A stretch of DNA of 64,000 nucleotides from Fratercula arctica (taxonomy: Eukaryota > Chordata > Aves > Charadriiformes > Alcidae), in the NCBI GenBank assembly GCA_947846985.1, contig CANTUZ010000002.1, forward strand, positions 16,693,587 to 16,757,586, in the 5' to 3' direction. Shown here one piece after another: positions 1-13,100 of this stretch. A program made the translations under genes and the position numbers. Each line of letters opens with the position of its first letter. Position 1 is the stretch's first letter. The notes under the pieces are model-generated. The model saw nothing but the letters and a program-made list of their open reading frames with translations, was not told the DNA's origin and made no database searches.

Positions 1-3000
1 ACCAGGCTAATAAATAATGCTGTCTGAAATGTGGAATTTGCATGAAAATGTAATGACTGATAACTGGACTGTCCTAAATTTGGGGGGAGTTTTCTGAAGA
101 CGTACCTGTGCGGTACCTCCAGATGCAGGTAAACAAATGGTGGAATGAACAAGTGGAGAAGTGGATTCCAGAAATGCAGGTTGTCTACAGGGTATGGCTT
201 AATACAGGGGCATTAGTCCATACAGGGGGAAAAAAGATATCAACAGACAATGAAAGATGGCTGCTTCAGGAAAAGTAGTGATGGGAGCGGGCTGTGCGAG
301 CTCTCGGATCACTAAAACTGCAAATATGCTTGTCCTCTGCTTCAGAGGCAAGAGAGTCCAAACTAATGAAGATGGTGCAGATTAACATTTGTGTACTTTG
401 TGGTATTGCTGGTTGCGTTTTCACTGGTTGCGTTAACACTTTGTACTTGCTCGCCTGTGAGAGCTCACTGTGGGGGACAGTCAGAAGTTGAACTTTGTTT
501 TCTATGAGTGTGTCTTGGGCAGTGAGCGTGCAAGGCTTGGTGGCATTTGTACGGATTAACAGATGTTTTATTAGGGAAGACAGTCAAATCAAGAGCACTG
601 ATTTTTTTTTTTAAATTTTTTTTTTCCCTAAAGGTTCTGAAGAAGTAAATAAAAAAATCCGCAGGGGGAAGAAAGGGAGAATTAGAATCTGTCTGTCAGG
701 GAAGTAATTTAGAGGAAATAATTTCTTCACCAGTAATGGGAGAAAGCCAGGACTGAGTGAAGGAGCACAGACCGCATTGATCCATATCAGAAGGAAGAGG
801 GAAGAAACAGAAACAAACCTGCCCTTGTTTGCTGTGTTTCGATTGCTCTATGAACTGTGGGAGATAAAGCAAGTAGTTATTTTAAAGTAAGTAGTAAGCT
901 TCAGTAATCTACAAGAATGAGGCTGTAGGATAAAAATGTCCGAAGCAATTAGTGAGCTAGGCCTGTTAGCGCTGATCCAGGTCATGCAGTTCAATTCTGT
1001 AAAAAAAAAAAAAAAAATCAATTAAATAAAAAATAGTCCTAATGCCAGAAGCACACCAGAGATGCAGAAGTAGAGCAGCTCGACACGTTATCGGTGTCGA
1101 GCAGCGGAGCTGGAGCAAGAGTTGTTCAGAGGGATCGCTGGGAAGGGGAAGGAAAGGTTTGCTTCTCGCAGAAACCTACCTGCCTGCCCGATGGTCGGCT
1201 CCCGTAATTTGGGCTCTGTTCAGAGTTCCCAGGCGTGCAGCAGCTCCGAAGGGCGGGCAGCAATCAGGCTAACGAGTAAGGAGCGTGTTCCTCACCGTGA
1301 GGTGGCAGTCTGAAACAGCAAAAAGTAAACGCTGGCTGAGATTTTTGGAGCCGTGCTAGAAACTCGGCTGCAACTCTTCAGCGTAACTGGGGCTATGTTT
1401 TCATCAGAGATCAGTGAAAAGATAGATTTTAGCATTAACAGTTATTCCCTCCCCATGTTGGGTTGGTGGGATGTGCCACATCCTCGTGTGCATCATCTGT
1501 TTACATGTGCAACAGCAAAATCACCCACATCCTCAATTCTGTTAGAACTGTTACAGTCTCTCTTCTTGTCCTGGTTTAATGCCTGTGCTGAAGGAGTCAC
1601 ACCCTGAAGACGCTGCAAGAGGTACGTTCTTTCCCAGTGTGGAGAGCTCCTCTGTTGGAGCTGGAATTATTGCCGTGGTCAGGGATATAGGGAGCAATTT
1701 CCATTCCAGTTCATAAATTGTGTTTTTACGTGAGTCTAGGTATTGGCTAGAACTGCCATTTAGGAAGTGGCAGTAATGAGCAAGTTGGTAAGGTGCTAAA
1801 AATCATAAAACTGGGGGTTTAGTGAAACTACCAAAACACTACATTGCTGGTTTTAAAACTAGTTATAAAGTTTTTCTGTTTCATAGTATAAGCATTTCCA
1901 AGTGTTTGCACACAGGAGTCCTCCATCCCGGTCACATTCTACTGATCCTGTCACTTTCTGCTCGGGGTGACAGGCAGGCAGTCTCCAATCGTGCTGGAGG
2001 CTGATTATATCCATTTTTTAAAATGCATGTCCTCTTTAAATCTAGCGTAAGTGCGAATGATAATGCTGTTTGCCTCGCCCTTTTGGAGATGTGATTGCAC
2101 AGGGATCTGTGGGATGTAAGCACTTACCTCGCCGTGGTTGAGCCTGGGCTCTCAATAGCGAAGGAGTGCTGTTAGTGTCGCAGAATTTACATGCTTTTTA
2201 CTGATTTTCCACTAATGGGATGCAATGACCTAGCAGTGGTAAAAAGACATTCTTTTTCTTTAGGTTCCACTGTGATTCCCATTTTCCTGGTGTCTATTTA
2301 AGTGTTTAAGCCATTCAGTCCTGTGCATTCAGTCCTGTTCAGCGCTCACAGGCCTCTGCTGATCACAACTGGACAATAAACACGAATAAAGTATTTCAGT
2401 ACTATTCAGCCACAGATGATGCTTAATGTGTCAGGAGTTCATTTTAAATCCCCATCTCATTTTGTTAAAGCCCTGCTGTAAAAGCAGCTGTGGGCTACAG
2501 CTCCGTTGGCTGGGTTTGTATGGCAGACTTGTCAGTGCCATAACCAGCATTTTTTGGATTCGGTAGAAGACAGGTTTGATGAGAGACGCGAGACATTCAC
2601 AACAATCCTCTTTCAACAACACTGTATCTCAGGTCTTCAGGGAGCATAAACCAGTGGCACTGATATAAATAAAGTCATTTTCACTGAAGTCTGTAGCCTG
2701 TCCTTTCGTTTGTGGTTTCCAGCATAAATCAGCCTGTAGCTGTCAGTAATACTTGCCTAGTGGATGTTTCTCATGATCGTTGCCATTCTTGAAAGATTAT
2801 TTGATGAAGCAGGAACTGTAGTGAGGCAGCCAAACCAGTTCACAGGGGCAAATGTCATCCATCTGCTAATGCTCTGGCACAAAGCTCTTGACTTCTGCTT
2901 CTGGGAGATGATGCTTCCAGGGATGTCCCAGTAAGGGTTTTATTCTTGAGATGCTTGGTTTTAATAAGCTTTAATTTTCTGTGTAGTGTGTTTGTTGTGA

Positions 3001-4779
3001 AGACGCTTGCAAAAAAGCAAACCCATATTAATGCAAAATTGTGTTAAAGTATCAAAACCCCGTAAATTCTTCTGGAAGTGCAAGACTTAAAACTAAAAAA
3101 GCAGATTTTTATCTACAGCAGCTCACAGTAAAGAAAGTGGGAGATCAGAAGCCTTTAGCTAAGGCAGAACAAAAATACAGAGTTTAGAGATTCTCCACAG
3201 GTACCATCGTACAGAAAATGAGTAAGGTACCAAGAATTTGATGTCCCTTCCAGCAGTAACCTGTCACTAACTTGCTGCTCAACCGCTGTTCCCATGAGTC
3301 CTTTCTGCTTGCGGGTACCCGCTCAGCAAACCGTCACCATCCTTGAGATGCTTCCTTGGGACAAGAGTCACCTTCAGCACTGGAGACACGGTGGAGGGGC
3401 AGCAGATAACAATGGGTACAAATAATACAAAAGAAACTTCCAGTGACTCAGGTCTTAGATAATGTTCCGATTTCCTTACTGCTTCCCAGAGAGATACCAA
3501 CCAATCCTACTTCAGCGAGTTGCTCCTCTGCCCAGTTTGTCGGCCGGGCCCGCAGGATGCCTCCAGGCTCCTAAAAAGCCCACAGCACATTCAGTACGGA
3601 GACTCTCCAAAAGTTTCCCAGTGTGCCCTTGAATAATCCATTTGTTCCCCTCAGGAATAACACACATAGCATGTGTCGGATTACTCATGATCAGCTTTAA
3701 TCAAGCTTTAAGATAAAGTGATAGTTGCTTAGGACTGTAGGCTTGAAAAACGGAACAGAATTACAACCAAAGAAGGCGAGAGCATGCATCACTATAAGTC
3801 TGTTTACAGCTTCTTGGGGGCTGCTGGTATCTTGGCTGAGCTGGTACCACGAGCCAGCCCCACAGAAACCATCCCCAGTACACATTTTGCCTGAAATCTT
3901 CCTAAACTTGCACCTCTCCCGGCTCTACCTGGAAGCCCGACGGCTGGTGTCCCTCAGAGCAACTGCTCTGGCCAGGCCAGGACTTGCCCCTCCTCACCTG
4001 CCTGCCCTGGCGCCAAGACGCCGCCCAGTAAAATGGGGGACTTTTGGTTTTCCCTCCTGACTATTGCTTTTCTGATCAATGCACGTAATTTCTTAAAGAG
4101 CTCATGCTCTCAGCTTCAGCCTAGTTTGTACTCGGGAGCAGGTTGTGTTCAGCTTGGCTGGCTGAAATCCAGGGACAAGGAGAGTCAGAAGATCTAACAG
4201 GAAAGCTACAATCATTCCTTTACATGGGTGAAGAGTTGTGAGCTCACGGTTCACAGCAAACTGATTTTTAGGAAGATTTCCCTCTACAGATTTGAAGTAC
4301 ACCACCCAGGGCTCCTGCCAAACCACGTGAGTGAGGAGCAGCAGCAGTGTGACAGAGCAAACTGGCCGGCTGGGCTTGCATTGGCGGTGATGGGACGTGT
4401 GTTGTAATGAAGATCTGCACTCGTTTTCTATGAGTTTATTCATGCGAGTAAAAGCTTTAATGTGCTTCTTTCACAGGTAGCTGTAAAGGCACTGGTTCAG
4501 CTGCTGCCAGAGCACCATGGCCACCACGCGCAGGGAGCAGTGGTGCTCTCTGAAGGAGCCGGAGAAGAGCTGTGAGAGTATCCAGAGGACTGAAACACAC
4601 CTGATGGTGAGAGAGCCATGGAGCTGCTTCATTCAATGTGCTATGGAGACCGGAGCGTGATCTCCAAGTGCCTACAAGGAGACCAGTGGCAGGACAATAG
4701 GAGGCCCTTCAAGCTACCAGAAAAACATATAACATACCAGGTATGATCATTTATGCTTAGAATTACCAAAAGTCCAGTG
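1..4779. other. Intergenic DNA, no gene recognised
   Basis: No open frame here resembles a known protein, and the longest (about 110 codons at 3725-4060 on + and 4102-4443 on -) look like chance. The stretch has short homopolymers (T/A run near 601-626, A run near 1002-1016). A segment at 4477-4740 is bounded by a good acceptor (pyrimidine tract then CAG) and a CAG/GTATGA donor, so it could be a non-coding exon, but its frames carry stops and nothing else supports it. Confidence 0.6.
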
Positions 4780-4850
4780 GACTGTGGTTCCTAGAAATGT
4801 TTAAATCAGGACTGGATGTTCTTCAAGAGGAACCACGGATTAGCTTAAAG
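4780..4850 (+). repeat. Old CR1-like 3' fragment
   Basis: The text around 4796-4840 (AAATGTTTAAATCAGGACTG and the following GGATGTTCTTCAAGAGGAACC) resembles the 3' part of old reptilian/avian CR1 families, where a TTTAAATCAAGACTGGATGT block precedes the end. It is short and diverged, and lies just before a younger CR1 piece. Called from memory of the family consensus; no alignment was run. Confidence 0.4.
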
Positions 4851-4879
4851 AAGATTCAAGGGCAGTCCAGCAGCATGCA

Positions 4880-5131
4880 CAGTGCAGCAGATCCCAGTGC
4901 CCAGCGACAGGACCAGGGGCAATGGGCGCAAACTGGAACACAGGAGGTTCCCTCTGGTCAGGAAGCACTTTTTCACTGTTGAGGGTGACTGAGCGCTGGC
5001 ACAGGGTGCCCAGGGAGGTTGTGGAGTCTCTGTCCTTGGAGATCTACATGGTCCTAGGCAACCTGCCCTAGGGATTGGACCAGATGACCTCCAGAGGTCC
5101 CTTCCAACCATAATCTCTCCTAGATTCAGGA
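4880..5131 (+). repeat. CR1 LINE, 3' end fragment
   Basis: Typical avian CR1 3' region on the + strand: blocks matching CCAGCGACAGGACCAGGGGC, GGCACAGGGTGCCCAGGGAG, GGTTGTGGAGTCTCT, GGACCAGATGACCTCCAGAG and GTCCCTTCCAACC, in the order of the family consensus. The end (CTCCTAGATTCAGG) is a decayed form of the usual ATTCTATG octamer. It is 5'-truncated, as most CR1 copies are, and encodes nothing. Confidence 0.88.
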
Positions 5132-7138
5132 TCTACTGACAGAACCCAGAGTAGGTCATCATTCCCTACTCAGTTTCTTTAATTTCTTATTTTTGTGAAT
5201 TCAGCAGCAGTACCGATTCCCAGCATGCTAACGTGAGAGAGAGCAGGATTTCATTCAGAATAGGTTCCAGTCCAGCTGCTGATTACTTTCCAAAAATCAC
5301 TATTCCAGTCACATGCCGCTGTTGGTTAAGGCTTGAACACATTCTGAGTAATTGTTGGTGAATCCAGGGCACTTTACGGGCAAGTTACTATTATCTAATT
5401 ACAATTATCCCACATACATCTGGTGCTGAGCTTTAGCAATCAAAGCTATGGTTTCATCTTCTGTAAACATTCCTTATATATCTAATGTAGTATGAAATTA
5501 TTTTGCACCACAAAAGTAATTATACATAAGCTCTACTAGAAAAGCAGAAGGAAATTATACCAGGGTGTTGCCTACATTGACATTGTACATGGATTTTCTT
5601 TGCCACATATGACCAATTTCTTTGAAAATTAATGTATACATATGAAAAATAAACTATGTCTTACACTGAGTAAAGACTAAGGTTAAAAATTAATTACTCT
5701 GAAAACAACACTATCAAAACTAGCTTCTGCAGCACATTTCTGAGTAAATACTTAGAAATCAGAGATCTTAAGATCTTTTTATGGGTTTCCTTTGTGTTTG
5801 TAAGGTTGATCTTGGCTACAAACCCTCTCATAACAAACCTGGTTAAAAGTTAAATATGATTTGAGGCCAGCAGAGAATATAAATGTACATTTGCTGATAT
5901 CAATCCTAATTTTGTCACATTTCAGAAAGTTCTTCAGAGCGTAAGGATTCCCCATGTTTAAAATCCGATTTTGTTTAACCCCAGGGGAGGAAGGGTCCTG
6001 GTCCACTGTCAGCGGGAGCGGAGAGCGGAGTCATGCGAAGGCAGAGGGACAGGAGCAGCTATTTGACAAAGAAACAAAGCCATGTCCCTGGGGAAGGGAT
6101 ATTACTGCAATTGAATTCAAAGAACTGAAGCCAGGAGCAGCTTCAAGAAGCAAAAGCCATCTGTGGAAGGCCCAGATATTCCTGGCCTTGGCCTCGGAGT
6201 TCTTGCTCCTTGTGGAGACAAGATAGAACTTCTAAGGAAGGGAAGACCTTGCTAGATTACAGCTCCCTGCTAACTCCAGAGCTCACCCTTCAAAGCAAAT
6301 CAAATAGCATCACGTCGGAATATCTCTGCTTAGGGAGACCAAGGAACCATGGTTACCTTTGAAGTGTGCGCGCACAGACTGGCTTCCAGGGGCTCTTCTG
6401 AATGCATCTCTCTTGCAGCCTGTGTCCTTCCCTCTGAGCCATGGAGGTTGCTACATCCAGTTACGTTGTCTGTAAACAAAACAAAACAGCCAACTGTCAC
6501 CCTGTCTCCACTTTTTAATACTGTACTGATCTATGCAGAGCATACAGCTTGCATAAAATAAAGGACGATACTGAAGTAAACGAGAGCTGCGAATGGGAGC
6601 CAGCATCTTCTGAGCTTCAGTTGAAGGCATCACAAGACTTTCCTTTATAGTGCTGGATTAGTTCCTCACCTCTGCTACATTCCCCCTTTCAGTGAAATGA
6701 ATGCAGTGGTATTGCTGAAAAATAACTGATATTAAACCTGGAAACTGGTGTTGAAACTTAGAAAGTGCTCCAGATTTCAAGCACTAAAGATACTATTGAT
6801 TTCACTGTGTGGGTACCCTGTGATGAAGTCAGTTTTGACTTGCAAGAGTGAATTATGCTATAAAAGTAGCATAGCAGTGAGATAGAAAATACTTTAACTG
6901 GAGCCACCCAACCAAGAACACCAAACACCGGGCTGGCCTTGGCAGCTGTTACCCCTCTGTGTCTCAGTGCACGATCACCACATGAGCAATGGAGAAACCT
7001 CATCATTTTGAACTTCAAAAATGAAAGCAATCCTTATTTACAGTTACACCCAGTGACCATTGTGCGCAGGAAGAGCATGATTATACAAATACAGTTAGGA
7101 CAAGTCTTACAAGTCTCCCCTACCTGATTGTAGCAGGA

Positions 7139-7158
7139 TATATCTATCTATCTATCTA
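7139..7158. repeat. (TATC)n microsatellite
   Basis: Four and a half perfect TATC units, preceded by TATA. Short, possibly length-variable between individuals. Confidence 0.8.
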
Positions 7159-10100
7159 ACCCTCATCGGATTAGATAGACTGCAGCGATGCCCCTGCGGT
7201 GATGCAGAGCAGACCATAGCTTTTATAAGTTTGTGTTTAAGTTAAGTAGAGCTGTCACTCGTGGGGGCAGAGTCAGGGTCTTGGGAGCTCTGATGAGCCT
7301 CTCTAGATTCTTGCAGGACCTGGAGCCTCAGAGAAGAATTCCCCTGGAAGGCAAGGCTGGCTGCCCTAAGGCGCTTCTCCTGACGCTGTCCTTACACACT
7401 TGAATCTCTTCTGCAGTGCCTGCCTGAACACGCACCAACCACCCTCCTTCGCTCTCGGAGCCTCCTGCGGGTGCTGGCTGAGGCGGCGGATGGCTCAGGC
7501 ATCGCTCCACCCTGCGCGGCCATGAGAAGGGCAGGGTCTGAGTGTGCCTGCAAGTGCAGGTGAGGTAGAAGAGGATGTGGCCTGAGGGCCTTCGATATCT
7601 GCATCACAGCTGCTGGTAAGTGACGTTTCTTTGCTCCATGGATCAGAGGAGTCTGTCTCTGCACTAACAATCTTGCACCAAATTCAAAACCCTCAGTTTT
7701 GAAGCCTTGAGGCTACATTGCAGCAGACACCTGCAAGTTCAGAGCAAAAAGCACTTAGTTCTTTTGTATAAAAACATACAGTCAGCAAAAGGACAGTTCC
7801 CGATAAGATGAAAGTAGGTCCAACTTGGGATGCAGGACAGTATTTAATCATCAAAACTAGAACAGAAGACATAATCACACAGTGTTTCAATCAATCTGAG
7901 ACACGCATTAAAGGAAATGGCTGCAGTTGACCATTTCTGGCCAACACTTCTGTAGTGCATTTGGATTTTTCTAGTCCCTTCTCCAAAGGCAACATATAGT
8001 TTTGCAATTTTTTTTAAGTAGCATCAAGGACATAACGTTCCAGTTCCACATCCCTGATGTATCAATTAACTTGAGTGACTTGGAAAGCTCACCTTGAAGT
8101 CGTGCACATAATGTTGACATTAAAAAAGAAAATGCTGCCAACATTTGTTGAAATGCCAAAATGAAAGTGCTCTGTTCAGGCTCTCCCCAGCCACCTCATT
8201 GTTCCCATCCTATCTCACAGGATAATCAGAAAGTGTTTGGGCGATTCTCCACCCTTTCCTCATTTTCTCTGCAGGGAAGCATGAGATCAGCAGCTTTCTC
8301 TTTTTGTTTATTTTTGTCCTTTGCATGAGTGCTATTTGTTTTGATTTATTAGAATTTATTTTCTTAAACAGAAAAAAATTTGGGGGGTATAATGCAGGGA
8401 TACCTGCAACCTAGGGAAGCTGTCTATTGAGACCCCCTATAGCCAGGTCCACTCCGAAGAATCATTTAGGGCGCTTAAATTCTAGGTTTCTGCTCTGAAT
8501 TGCCCTATAGAAATTTCCTCCTGACTGTAGAGACAGCACAGGGAGATTAACCTGGCTGGGCTAAAGAAAGCCTTTGTGAATACCACTGTAGTGATTAGCA
8601 GGTTTATAATTGCTAATTTGGTATTCCAGTATTTAGTGATGTCTCTAGAAGCAGGAGGTGTTAGTGGTATAGAAATGTTTACAGATAGCTCCCAGCTAGC
8701 TAGTAAACATTCAAAGATCCAAGTCTATTAGTCTCAGGAAATAAATTCACTGCTTATAGCACACGTAAGCAACCAAAAGCAAGAATTCTGTGGTCTGAAA
8801 GATTTAAGAGGTATTTTAACAAAATAAGAAGCACAGTCTGGATAACTACATCATTAGTTACTCACTGTAACTAGTGGGACTGTTACCTTTCTTAGAGAGT
8901 TTGGTGACCATTTCAAGTCAACTTCTTTTAAATTGTAAAGTTTTTGGCAATGTCAGATGACAAACCACATATATCTTATATTTATTTCCTCATGTAAAAT
9001 CAGGGATTATATCTTTAGCTACCAAAATCATAAGCGCTAGTCATAAAAAAACATTGTTGGTGCAGAATTCCTTTTGGTAAAACTTCCTGTGCTTTGCTCA
9101 TGCTAATTCTGGTGTCTCGGTTATCAGTCCCTTGCTTTCCCAGCTGTATAGCAAATGGGCTAATGACATAAACTAAATGGGTTAAGAGCTTCTGGCCACA
9201 AGCTAATTCACACTGTTAAGGCAAGACAGGCCAACAAGAAAAGTGCCTGAAGTGAGGCCACTGTTCCGATGGTACAATGTGTACTTTTAACTACTGGCAG
9301 AATAACAAAATGAAAGAACTTGAGGTCAAACCCATCCCCAGTCATAAATACCAGGCATTGACTTTAAAATCACTTCTTTGGTACATCTCACAGCAGAATG
9401 ACATAGCGGGTGATATTTCCATTGTGATTCATTTTTTCAGCCTCAGAGATACCTGTCATTGCTGCCCTGTATGCCTCGTTCCATGGATTCCGATTATTTT
9501 TTATCTTCTTTTCAGCTATTTTCTGGAGAGTAATTTTTATTATTCTCTCAAAACTGCTAAGGAATACAGCCCACATATGCAGAGTAATCTGAAGAGATTA
9601 GCAAAAATGACAAATTTCCAACTGCTACACTTTGCTGTGTTCATCTTTTCACCTGTACTTGGTTCTAACTGCAACAGTTGGTTCCCATTCTCCCCATTTT
9701 CTACTCCTTCCTTCCCTCCATGGCAGATAGTCACCCTCCACCTGGGGATTTAAGCAGAAAGGGAAGCAAAGCAAGCTTTGCACCCTCTGCTTGTACCAAG
9801 GAGTCCTGTGATGAGCAGGGAAGTTGTCTCCACAACAGCGCCAAGGACTCTCTGGGTTTAGTGGATTTCAGTTGCATGCCATGAGGGATTACCCTAATCT
9901 TAAGGTCCATGTAGCAGAGGTAATTCACCTTTTAATCCATATTTAGCAAAAGCCTTTCAACACACCTCTGTAATGCAACTGAATACCTTTAGCATTTTAG
10001 TACCAAATACTTTAGTGGGTAAAGAATAGAAGTACACTGGAGTTTAGAGCCCAGTCATTATGCATGGTACCGATTTCTGTCTGTATGTTACTGCCTTGAA

Positions 10101-13100
10101 TTACAGGTTACAGAGAGGAACTGTAAGCAAAATGGTCAAGCTATAAGGAATAAAATAGCAGCCTCTGGATAAAAGCCTATTTAGTCTACTATGCTTGTAT
10201 CAAAACAATCTCACAGAAAATAAGTCTGAGACATACTTTACCTCTGTGAAAATTCTCCCCATCAAATACCCAAGGGAGGCAAGGTAACACGATAAAGAAC
10301 AGGAACAGATGGTATATAAAGAAGTAATAATCGAAGCATCAACATCTATTGCCATATGACTTCTACTGAATTCATGGTGTGCTCTGCACGAGTTTCTGAT
10401 GCATCTTCAAGTTCCTTTAGACATTTACACTATCTATTTAGTAGATTGGAAGCTCTGTAACCCTTCAGGTCAATAGTGCTTCCTTTGATTATTTTCCCAC
10501 ATAAATGTACATTGAATACAATGTGTCTGTTAGATTTAGGGAACATCACTCAGATGTAGAATACCTGATTGATTTGATATGCATAAATTAGTAATTATGT
10601 CAAATTAGGGCCAGATTTTCAAACTCTAGATCCAGTTTATGTGTGGTTATCTAGCAAAGCAAATTAGGCCTGTATATGTCTAAGCATCTAATTTGCAAGT
10701 ATAATCAAATTCTTAAATATTCATGGCCTCAAATGCATTTCCTTTCTCATTCTGATGATATGTGTGAGACTGAATTCTTCCTTGATGAAAATTTCACCCT
10801 TCATTTTGGTCATTTAAACACGTTTAGGGCAGCTTGATATTAACCTGTTGTATTTTAACCTTACCCGGCACTTCCAAATACGTGATCTCTGTTCAGTTCC
10901 CTGCGAATTCAACCATTGGGAATGATGTTTCTCATGGTAACTATCCATCATGGAGCACAGTTTCTAAACACATTAGTACAGCTCAGCATGTTCCCCTCAG
11001 CCAGGGCCCAAAGAGCATCTGCCGTGGTCCTCACACCAGGCTGGAAAGCAAAGGAGTCTGCTGCAGTTATCTGTGGCCCAAATCAGAAGATGTGTGGGGC
11101 ACAAGGCAGCTGAGGGATGAGATGAGATGTTTTTGTGATCAAGGCAACGAAACACCTCTCTGGAGAACCAGATCCTGTCATCACATTTGCCACGTTCCTT
11201 CTTTTGCTGCGATTCGAGTCATTTAAAACAAACGTTTCAGACATGTAGAGAGGTCAATATTTCAAAGGGTAATCTGAACACAGGGAGTCTCTTCCAGCAG
11301 CCTCTATGGTCAATAGAGAAGGACAGACTCCCCCAGAGGTGATCTGAAATCTCAAGTTAGACACTGCTCCGACCAGTGTTTCTCAGTGTGGAATGTGCAA
11401 CACTTAAATGGCGTCTGCAAAATAAATTAAATTAATTTTTAATTCACAGATAATCCTCAAATGCATGAGCACACAAACAACAGGAGGGGGCGTTCAGAGC
11501 TTGGCCCCAGTTTTATTAGCTGGAGGTGACAGCCTGTGTCAGTACTACATAACACGGGTATTCCTGAAAAGCTAGTGGGGAGGCTCCAATTTTTTAAAAA
11601 AAGTGTGAAACATTATCTATAGGAGCTCATCCATTAAGATAAAATTAACTATTATGGCTCTTTGTAATGGTATAGTCTTTACTGATTGTCTGATTAGGAC
11701 TTCAGCATCTCATCTACAGAGTTTTAAATATTCACAATTAAAATAAGGAGAGCAGCACTTCAAATGAAATCTAAAAATCATAAAAATAACTAAAAATAGT
11801 ATATATTACACATAGAAAACAATATTTGATGTCAAGAACTCTGAGAAAGTGTTTTTTCAGATTGTGGCCTCCAAATTAGCAGACACTTAATTATCTCTTC
11901 ACCATCTGCCCCTGGGTAATACTTATCTCTTAGGGTTTGTGACAGTGCAAATAAATTATTCCCTGTGGCTTCTCCAGCAACAAAGTGCAGCATACAACAC
12001 TTGAATGTGACTTTTGCTGATTCCCTCTAGCAGAAGGACTGGGTGAAGCATCGTGTTCTCTGCTTATTTAGAGCTGCAGATCAGCCCGTTAGAAATGGCA
12101 CAGATGCGGTTAGAACTTAAAACAGTATTTCCAAAAAGAAATGCAAGGAAAATCAGAATGAGAAGAAACAAACAAGAAGCGAGGTGGGAGCAGGAGCAAA
12201 GTCTTAACGGAAGATGAACTTCAAGCCCAAGAGGATGAGGAGAATCCCAGAGGCATCCACTTCCCCCAGCCCAGCCTCAACAGCAGGGAAAGGGGGGGCA
12301 AAGAAAGGGCTAGCATCCATATCCCCTTCTTGCTGAGCACAGGGGATAAGCACTGGTTGCTGGCACCACCGTGGGAATATCAGCTCCCACAGATGTGCAG
12401 GGTGGTGCTGAGGAGCTTCTCCCTGCTCTGGAGCTGCCCGCAATCAGCTGGGCACAAGGGATGGTACTTCCTGCCACAGGTCTCCTGGCCTCTGCGGCAC
12501 CTCCGTGGCCAAACGTGCAACAGCCTTTGCCTTTTCTGATGCAGACAGGGTTGCATTTCTATGTCTGAAAAACAACTGATGTGACAGGGCTCACTATGAA
12601 TCTCTATCAAAAGAACTGCATTGTACAATAGATTGGGATAGTTGGAAAAAATGGGCGACTTAAACATTTCAGAGCTACACGTGTATAAATAATATAATAA
12701 TGGTAATATAAACATGTTTAAATTTGGGCTATTCTTTGTTCCTGTATTCACAAGTTAATATCTTCTTATCATTCTTAGTAATATTTGCTGCCCACTTCAG
12801 AAAAAAAAAGCTTTACTAACCTACCTTACCCATTTAGCTGTCATAGTCTTCTAGTCCCCTGTAATTGCAAATGTTCCTAGTCCTGAAATTGCTCCATCAT
12901 TGCTTTTGATTTGGCCTTGTCTCTTGTTGTTCTGCTCAAATCACAGTTGAATAATTGGTCTCAGTACCAATCATGAAAAACAGAATCTTAGGGAAAGCAA
13001 ATTAATGTATACATCCACCACTGCAGATACAGTCCACTAATGAAATTATAGACTAGAAGCTGCTGTTATTGTAACTAACCTTAACCAGCAACATAGAGAT

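Noticed and set aside
9277..9753. 158-codon open frame on +
   Set aside because: No family motif or plausible splice partners. A frame of this length is expected by chance about once or less in 64 kb of two-strand DNA.
11205..11225. GATTCGAGTC as a tRNA B box
   Set aside because: There is no A box at the right distance upstream and no cloverleaf can be folded by eye.
10834..11226. 130-codon open frame on +
   Set aside because: No similarity that I recognise; several overlapping frames in the same place suggest chance.
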